A DNA stretch of 64,000 bases from Pseudomonadota bacterium (lineage in GTDB: Bacteria; Pseudomonadota; Alphaproteobacteria; Rhizobiales; Devosiaceae): assembly GCA_023393475.1 (NCBI GenBank), contig JAEWLC010000047.1:1-64000 (forward strand), read 5' to 3'. Numbering within the stretch: position 1 is the first letter of the stretch; every line of letters starts with the position of its first letter. The translations under genes and the position numbers were made by a program. A model generated the notes under the pieces. The model was not told the DNA's origin and searched no databases. It was given only the letters and a program-made list of their open reading frames with translations. Shown in pieces: positions 59,005 through 64,000 of this stretch.

Positions 59005-60822
59005 ATGGCCGCAGCGCCCATCCTTTCATTGCAGGACATCCGCCTCCGCCTCGGCACGACCGCGTTGCTGGAGGGAGCCGAACTGTCGCTGCTGCCGGGC
59101 GAGAAGCTGGCGCTTGTCGGCCGCAACGGCTCGGGCAAGTCGACGCTGCTGAAGTTCGTCGCTGGCGAGGTCGAGCCCGATTCCGGCCGGCGCTTCCTGC
59201 AGCCCGGCGTCACCATCCGCTACCTGCCGCAGGAGCCCGATCTCTCCGGCTTCGCCAACGTGCTGGCCTATGTCGAGGCAGGGCTCGAGGCTGGCGACGA
59301 CCACTATCGCGCCACGTACCTGCTCAACCATCTCGGGCTGACCGGGGCGGAGGAGCCGCACCGGCTGTCGGGTGGCGAAGCCCGCCGTGCGGCGCTCGCC
59401 CGGGTGCTGGCGCCCGAACCCGACATCATCCTCCTCGACGAGCCGACCAACCATCTCGACCTGCCGGCCATCGAATGGCTGGAAGAAGAGCTGAAGTCGA
59501 TCCGCTCGGCTCTCATCATCATCAGCCACGACCGGCGCTTCCTCGCCGACCTCACCCGTTCGACGCTGTGGCTCGACCGTGGCACGACGCGCCGGCTCGA
59601 CCGCGGCTTCGGTGCATTCGAGGAATGGCGCGACCAGGTGCTCGAAGAGGAAGAGACGGCGCGCCACAAGCTCGACCGCCAGATCGTGCGCGAGGAGCAT
59701 TGGCTCACCTACGGCGTCACCGCCCGGCGCAAGCGCAACGTCCGTCGCCTCGGCGCCCTGTTCGACCTGCGGCAGCAGCGGCGCGACCTGAAGCGCTCGG
59801 TCGGCGACGTCAAGATCTCGGTCGCCGAGGGCGAAACCTCGGGCAAGATGGTGATCGACGCCAAGGGCATCTCGAAGTCCTTCGGCGAGCGCGTCATAGT
59901 CGCCGATTTCACCACCCGCATCATACGCGGCGATCGCGTCGGCATCATCGGGCCGAACGGCGCCGGCAAGACCACGCTGATCAAGCTGCTGACCGGCGAA
60001 CTCGCGCCCGACAGCGGCACCGTGCGGCTCGGCGCCAATCTCGAGCTAGCCAGCCTCGACCAGCGCCGCGCCACACTCACGTCCGAGATGACGCTCAAGG
60101 AAGCCGTCACCGGCGGCGGCTCCGACACGCTGGTGATCAACGGCCAGCCCAAGCACTTCATGGGCTATCTCAAGGATTTCTTGTTCGGCCCCGAGCAGGC
60201 CGGCACCGCCGTGAGCAAGCTGTCGGGTGGCGAACGCGGCCGGCTGGTGCTGGCGCGCGTCCTCGCGCTGCCCTCGAACGTCCTCGTTCTCGACGAGCCC
60301 ACCAACGACCTCGACCTCGAAACGCTCGACCTGCTGCAGGAAATGCTGGCCGACTATCCCGGCACGGTGATCGTCGTCAGCCACGACCGCGATTTCCTCG
60401 ACCGCGTCGCCACCTCGGTGATCGTCGCCGATGGCAACGGGGTCTGGACCGAGTATCCGGGCGGCTATTCCGACATGGTCAGCCAGCGCGGCTATGGCGT
60501 CACCAAGCCCGAGACCGCGGCGCGGCCCAAGGCGGAAAAGCCCGTGCCCGTCGCGCCGGCTCCGGCTCCGGCTCCCGCCGGCAGGCAGAAGCTCAGCTTC
60601 AAGCAGAAGCACGCGCTCGAAACCCTGCCCAAGGAGATCGCAAAGCTCGAGGCGGAGATCGCGCGGCTGAACGCCATCCTCGCCGACGGCAATCTCTACG
60701 TCCGCGACCCCGGCAAGTTCACCGACACCAGCAAGGCGCTGGAAAAGGCCCAGGCGGCCCTCGGCAAGGCCGAGGACGAGTGGCTGGAACTGGAAGCCCT
60801 GCGGGAAGAGATAGAGGGTTAG
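59005..60822 (+). CDS. uup: ABC-F family ATPase (Uup-like)
   Basis: A 605-residue ribosome-associated or DNA-structure-associated ABC-F ATPase. It has two ABC domains: Walker A GRNGSGKST and GPNGAGKTT, signatures LSGGEARRAALARVL and LSGGERGRLVLARVL, Walker B IILLDEPTNHLDL and LVLDEPTNDLDL. They are separated by the ABC-F interdomain linker (about 215-290). There is no membrane domain. A proline/alanine-rich hinge leads to a C-terminal coiled coil (about 545-600), typical of Uup. ATG 59005 is the family start. No operon partner. Confidence 0.93.
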   Translation: MAAAPILSLQDIRLRLGTTALLEGAELSLLPGEKLALVGRNGSGKSTLLKFVAGEVEPDSGRRFLQPGVTIRYLPQEPDLSGFANVLAYVEAGLEAGDDHYRATYLLNHLGLTGAEEPHRLSGGEARRAALARVLAPEPDIILLDEPTNHLDLPAIEWLEEELKSIRSALIIISHDRRFLADLTRSTLWLDRGTTRRLDRGFGAFEEWRDQVLEEEETARHKLDRQIVREEHWLTYGVTARRKRNVRRLGALFDLRQQRRDLKRSVGDVKISVAEGETSGKMVIDAKGISKSFGERVIVADFTTRIIRGDRVGIIGPNGAGKTTLIKLLTGELAPDSGTVRLGANLELASLDQRRATLTSEMTLKEAVTGGGSDTLVINGQPKHFMGYLKDFLFGPEQAGTAVSKLSGGERGRLVLARVLALPSNVLVLDEPTNDLDLETLDLLQEMLADYPGTVIVVSHDRDFLDRVATSVIVADGNGVWTEYPGGYSDMVSQRGYGVTKPETAARPKAEKPVPVAPAPAPAPAGRQKLSFKQKHALETLPKEIAKLEAEIARLNAILADGNLYVRDPGKFTDTSKALEKAQAALGKAEDEWLELEALREEIEG

Positions 60823-60857
60823 GCGGGCGTTCGGCCGCGGGCGCCAGCGCGCGCTCC

Positions 60858-60961
60858 CCCACCCTCATCCGGGCTTCGCCTACCTTGAAGGCCTGAAGAG
60901 TGGCCAGCGGGGTGCCCTTCTCCCCTTGTGGGAGAAGGTGTCCGAAGGGCGGATGAGGGGT
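60858..60961. repeat. Intergenic inverted repeat (CCCTCATCCG family)
   Basis: CACCCTCATCCGGGCTTCG near 60860 is matched by CGAAGGGCGGATGAGGGG ending at 60961. An inner palindrome CTTCTCCCCTTGTGGGAGAAG lies at 60918-60938. It sits between the convergent ABC-F and LacI genes. Confidence 0.7.
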
Positions 60962-60986
60962 GAGCCCCATGGTCTGACCGCCCCGC

Positions 60987-62051
60987 CTAGAACCACACCC
61001 TCGGCTCGTGGAGGATCTGCAGGTCCTCGGCGGCTTCGCCCTGGATGCGGCGGAGCAGGAGTTCGCCCATCTGCTGGCCGGCGAGCGCGGTGTCCTCGAA
61101 GATCGCGTCGACCTTGGGCCGGATCAGGCTGAAGATGCCCGATGTCTGCTTGGCGACGACCTGCACGTCGTCCCCTATCCGGCGCCCGGCATCGGTGAGG
61201 CCGGCCATCACCGACAGGGCGGCGGCATCGCCGGTGCAGACGAATCCGTCTGGCGCGTCGGGCTCGGCCATGCGCCGGATGATCGCCTGGCGGATCTCAT
61301 CGGCCGTGTTGTCGAGTGTCGCGCCGGTGAGGATTTCCCACTCGAGGCCGGCTTCGGCGACGGCCTTCATGAAGCCGTCGCGCAGGTGGTAGCCGAAGCT
61401 GTAGCGCATCGGCGGCAGGATGATCGTCACCTTGCGGCAACCCTTGGCCTTGAGCCGCATCACCGCGTGGTGGGCGAAGGCATAATTGTCGTAGTCGACA
61501 TAGGGGTGGGGCGAGGGGAAGGCCGTCCGCCCGTGCGAGACGAACGGGAAGTTCTCCTCCATCAGCAGCTTCACCCGGTCGTCGTCGGGTTCGGTGCGCG
61601 AGAAGATCACCCCGTCGGCCGCCTTGTTGCGCAGCACGTAGAGGATCGGGTCGATCGGCTTCGCGCTCCTGGCGCTCGGTGTGATGACGAGGTGGTAGCT
61701 CGTGCCGGCCAGCGCCGCCGTGAGCCCCGAGACCATCGACTGGCCGAAGCCGAGGATTTCGTCATGCGGATCGAGCATCAGCGCGATGACGTTGGTGCGG
61801 CCCGTCTTGAGGCGCAGCGCCGTGCGATCGGGCACGTACCCGATCTCGGCGGCGATCTTCTGCACCCGGATGCGGGTTTCGTCGCTCAGCTCCGGCGCAT
61901 TGTTGAGGGCGCGCGAGATCGTCGTGATGGCGAAGCCGGTCATTTCCGCAATGGTGCGGAGCGTCGGCTTGCCGCCCGGCTTGCGCCCGGGCGCACGCCG
62001 GGGCACGGGGGCAGCGCCGCGCTTGCTGTCGCGCGTCTCACTCTCGGCCAA
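60987..62051 (-). CDS. LacI-family transcriptional regulator
   Basis: A 354-residue LacI regulator with a basic N-terminal extension of about 27 residues (KRGAAPVPRRAPGRKPGGKP) before the HTH (TLRTIAEMTGFAITTISRALN). The sensor domain spans about 85-350 (NVIALMLDPHDEILGFGQSM, DNYAFAHHAVMRLKAKGCRKVTIILPP). The extension is longer than usual but common in Hyphomicrobiales. It lies downstream of a sugar kinase on the same strand, separated by about 880 bases with small genes on the other strand, so regulation of the kinase locus is a guess. Confidence 0.92.
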   Translation of the reverse strand: MAESETRDSKRGAAPVPRRAPGRKPGGKPTLRTIAEMTGFAITTISRALNNAPELSDETRIRVQKIAAEIGYVPDRTALRLKTGRTNVIALMLDPHDEILGFGQSMVSGLTAALAGTSYHLVITPSARSAKPIDPILYVLRNKAADGVIFSRTEPDDDRVKLLMEENFPFVSHGRTAFPSPHPYVDYDNYAFAHHAVMRLKAKGCRKVTIILPPMRYSFGYHLRDGFMKAVAEAGLEWEILTGATLDNTADEIRQAIIRRMAEPDAPDGFVCTGDAAALSVMAGLTDAGRRIGDDVQVVAKQTSGIFSLIRPKVDAIFEDTALAGQQMGELLLRRIQGEAAEDLQILHEPRVWF

Positions 62052-62528
62052 TGCTCATATCCTCCCGTGGGTGTTGGGGACCTTCTCCCGAGGTCCGACA
62101 ACGCCGAAGGTGTAGCCTATGGATCCGCCCGAGTTCAGTGCAGCAGATTATGCAATCGATTTCAAGGCCAGAAGCTGGAGCTTTGTCGCAGCGACTTTGG
62201 TCGCATCCGCTCGTGCGTCCGCCGGCGGGCGACCTCCGCAGCGCAGCGCTCGGGCAAGCTTGCGAGGCCGCGGTATCGAGGCAGTATATTCCGCTTTGAT
62301 GCGAGTAATTTGGAACGCCGGCATCTGGCGGATCAAGCTTTCATCACATATCTTGCTGCCATCGCTCAACTTTAGGCGCGACGAAAGCGGGATGGACCTC
62401 CATCCGGCGGTGCCATAGAAGAGTCGAGTGGCGGACTCATCGTCGCCACGAAAAAGCTGCGGGGACAGGGCCTAACTCTGTCGTCGATTGGAATCACCCA
62501 GGCCGCCGGCCGCCGGAAGGAGACGAAA
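62052..62528. other. Intergenic stretch without a supported gene
   Basis: About 480 bases of mixed composition with lower GC than neighbours. A frame at 62119-62418 has no family resemblance. Likely contains the promoter of the LacI gene. Confidence 0.4.
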
Positions 62529-62621
62529 ATGCACATCGCTATTCGCACCACTCTCCAAACCGGGACCAAAGGCAAATGGGTACGCCGCTCCGTAGGGTGT
62601 CGCCGAACCAAACGAATGTGA
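62529..62621 (+). CDS. Possible 30-residue basic peptide
   Basis: A short frame with a strong AAGGAG seven bases before the ATG. It reads MHIAIRTTLQTGTKGKWVRR and ends CRRTKRM. No family recognised; the ribosome-binding site is the main support. Confidence 0.3.
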   Translation: MHIAIRTTLQTGTKGKWVRRSVGCRRTKRM

Positions 62622-62697
62622 CCTCTGTCACCTGTTCGTCTCACAGTTCAGCTAACACCCCGGCCGTCCACCAAGACGTGCCGAATGGAGGTATTCC

Positions 62698-62907
62698 ATG
62701 CAGCATGCCCATTTCGAAAAGCCGCATAGCCTGAAGCCCATAGCCGTCGATATCGACGGTGAGCCGAAGGGCGTCCTCGTCGCGCATGAAAGCGGCTTCC
62801 GCTTCCTCGCCGTCAAGCTCGATGCCTTCGGGGTCGACGGCCAGGTGTTCGACACCGTCGAGGCGGCCGAGGCCGCCGTGCGGGTCGCATTGCGCCCCGA
62901 AGCCTGA
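62698..62907 (+). CDS. Small conserved-looking hypothetical protein
   Basis: A 69-residue protein with GGAGG seven bases before ATG 62698. The sequence (KPIAVDIDGEPKGVLVAHESG, FRFLAVKLDAFGVDGQVFDT, EAAEAAVRVALRPEA) looks like a small alpha/beta protein of real codon usage. I do not recognise a function. It converges with the sugar kinase, 27 bases away. Confidence 0.6.
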   Translation: MQHAHFEKPHSLKPIAVDIDGEPKGVLVAHESGFRFLAVKLDAFGVDGQVFDTVEAAEAAVRVALRPEA

Positions 62908-62934
62908 TCCCCGGGGCTTTGCGCCCCGGGATCG

Positions 62935-64000
62935 TCACACGCCGACCAGCTGCCGCCAGGCCCTCGCGTAGCTCTCCGCCGCGGCATCGCCCTCGATCAC
63001 CAGCCCGTCCTGGGCCACATGCCGATCCATGCGCGCCAGCAGCGCCGCACCGATCGAGGTGCCCGTGGCGCTCCGCTTGATCGGCTCGACGCCGCGTCCG
63101 GTCGCCGCTGCCAGCATGCGCAGGTAGAGCGCGTTGCCGGCGAAGGGGCCCTCGACGACGCTGTGATTCTCCGCTCCAGTCAGCTTCAGGCACTCGGCCG
63201 TCATCATCGCCAGATAGAACGAGGTGACGATATAGACCTCATCGTCGCTCAGCTCTTCGCGCGGCACCGTCCACTGTGCCTGCCGGTCGGCGAAGGGACC
63301 CGAGCCCTGCACCACGGACGGCGTCAGCATGATCCGGTCGCTGAGGACCTTCCACTCCGCCAGCTCGTCCGGCTGGCGCGGCGAGGTCAGCATCTCGAAC
63401 TCGCGGCCGCCCATGAAGCGCGACGACGGCACGGCGTGCCCGAAGGCATCGATATTGGCGAGGCAGTCGCGGCTCGGATCGAGATTGTCGATATCGCCGC
63501 CCGGCGAGGCGACGATCACCCAGGTGCCGGTCGAAACCAGCCCGAAGGGGGGCTCGCGCTCGAGCAGGTGCGGCAGCAGCGAGGCGTTCGAATCATGGAT
63601 GCCGGAATAGACCGGCAGCGGGCGTTTCAGCCCCAGCGCCGCGGTCACCTCCGGCAGTGTGACGCCGAGCACGTCGGATGCCGGCCGCACCTCGGGCAGC
63701 TTGTCGAGCCAGCCTTCCTTCATCACCAGCGAGGAGTAGAGGTCGGTAGTGAAGTTCCAGAGGTCCGTGTGGCAGCCCCACGAGGTGATCTCGGCCGCGG
63801 CGACGCCGGTCAGCCGAAACGACCAGTATTGGGGATAGGGCAGGATCCAGCGCGTGGCGGCAAAGGCTTCGGGAAAGCAGCGCGCCTGCCAGAAGAGCTG
63901 CGCGCCCACATTCAGCCCGCCCGGCAGGCGCGGCGTAAAGCTCTCCGAAAAGTCGGGACGCACCGCATCGTACTCGGCCCACAACTGGTCGGGGCCGGCG
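62935..64000 (-). CDS. FGGY-family carbohydrate kinase (5' end beyond the window)
   Basis: At least 354 residues of an FGGY sugar kinase; the start lies beyond position 64000. Visible: the substrate-site region (GLNVGAQLFWQARCFPEAF, YPQYWSFRLTGVAAAEITSWGCHTDLWN), catalytic aspartate region PVYSGIHDSNASLLPHL, and the C-terminal ATPase part (STGTWVIVASPGG, VEGPFAGNALYLRMLAAATGRGV, TGTSIGAALLARM). It most resembles fuculokinase/rhamnulokinase-type enzymes; the exact sugar is not readable. The neighbouring LacI regulator may control it. Confidence 0.9.
   Translation of the reverse strand, partial: AGPDQLWAEYDAVRPDFSESFTPRLPGGLNVGAQLFWQARCFPEAFAATRWILPYPQYWSFRLTGVAAAEITSWGCHTDLWNFTTDLYSSLVMKEGWLDKLPEVRPASDVLGVTLPEVTAALGLKRPLPVYSGIHDSNASLLPHLLEREPPFGLVSTGTWVIVASPGGDIDNLDPSRDCLANIDAFGHAVPSSRFMGGREFEMLTSPRQPDELAEWKVLSDRIMLTPSVVQGSGPFADRQAQWTVPREELSDDEVYIVTSFYLAMMTAECLKLTGAENHSVVEGPFAGNALYLRMLAAATGRGVEPIKRSATGTSIGAALLARMDRHVAQDGLVIEGDAAAESYARAWRQLVGV

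Noticed and set aside
62119..62418. 99-codon plus-strand frame upstream of the LacI gene
   Set aside because: No ribosome-binding site, no family resemblance, unusual composition.

Overview
The window is one continuous stretch of a high-GC chromosome from an alphaproteobacterium of the order Hyphomicrobiales (Rhizobiales). Reasons: the order rpsT-dnaA-dnaN-recF-gyrB, a RirA-type Rrf2 iron regulator with a TGA-N9-TCA box upstream, BMP-type nucleoside uptake genes, and palindromic intergenic repeats. The overall style resembles Devosia or a relative; the genus is inference. Coding density is high, and many neighbours overlap by ATGA, GTGA or TGATG junctions, so operons are easy to read.

Layout. 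0-15.3 kb: a RelE toxin at the edge, then housekeeping genes (aroC, tlyA, a Sco1-type copper chaperone, xseB, a deacetylase-family gene, a Sua5-type tRNA modification gene, a frameshifted cysteine hydrolase, a DnaJ-type chaperone, pdxH, a DUF898/M48 pair, bioY) and a secreted PepSY-like protein with a two-component system. 15.4-18.8 kb: a three-gene overlapping operon with the architecture of the NdmC-NdmD-NdmE N-demethylase: an oxygenase without a Rieske centre, a reductase carrying the missing Rieske domain, and a GST-like protein. 18.8-25.9 kb: an amino-sugar cluster (BadF-type kinase, RpiR regulator, SIS protein, NgcE-like binding protein, a permease with both membrane subunits fused, MurQ). 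26.5-28.4 kb: an orphan HWE histidine kinase, tRNA-Gln and tRNA-Pro. 28.5-31.9 kb: a LacI-led operon with ribokinase, a glutamine-amidotransferase-like protein and a free-standing domain resembling the C-terminus of MgsA/RarA.

32.0-41.9 kb is a purine/nucleoside block. A creatininase-family gene and adenine deaminase run leftward. An amidohydrolase, a nucleoside hydrolase and a complete BMP-type ABC transporter run rightward. A perfect LacI-type palindrome lies between the two arms. A terminator-like hairpin follows the binding-protein gene and may set the ratio of binding protein to the rest of the transporter. If the NdmCDE-like enzyme acts on N-methylpurines, its products could feed purine catabolism, but that link is a hypothesis.

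42-47 kb holds a ThiF/MoeB-type enzyme, a DUF2259 protein, dut, a lipoprotein, ubiB and ubiE. 47-56.6 kb is the replication block (mutM, rpsT, dnaA, dnaN, a HEAT-repeat gene inserted before recF, recF, gyrB). Two overlapping very short ORFs follow gyrB. 57-64 kb has an AraC regulator, rirA, an ABC-F ATPase with a hairpin-rich leader, a second LacI regulator, small genes and a sugar kinase cut by the window end. I saw no CRISPR array, insertion sequence, prophage or rRNA.
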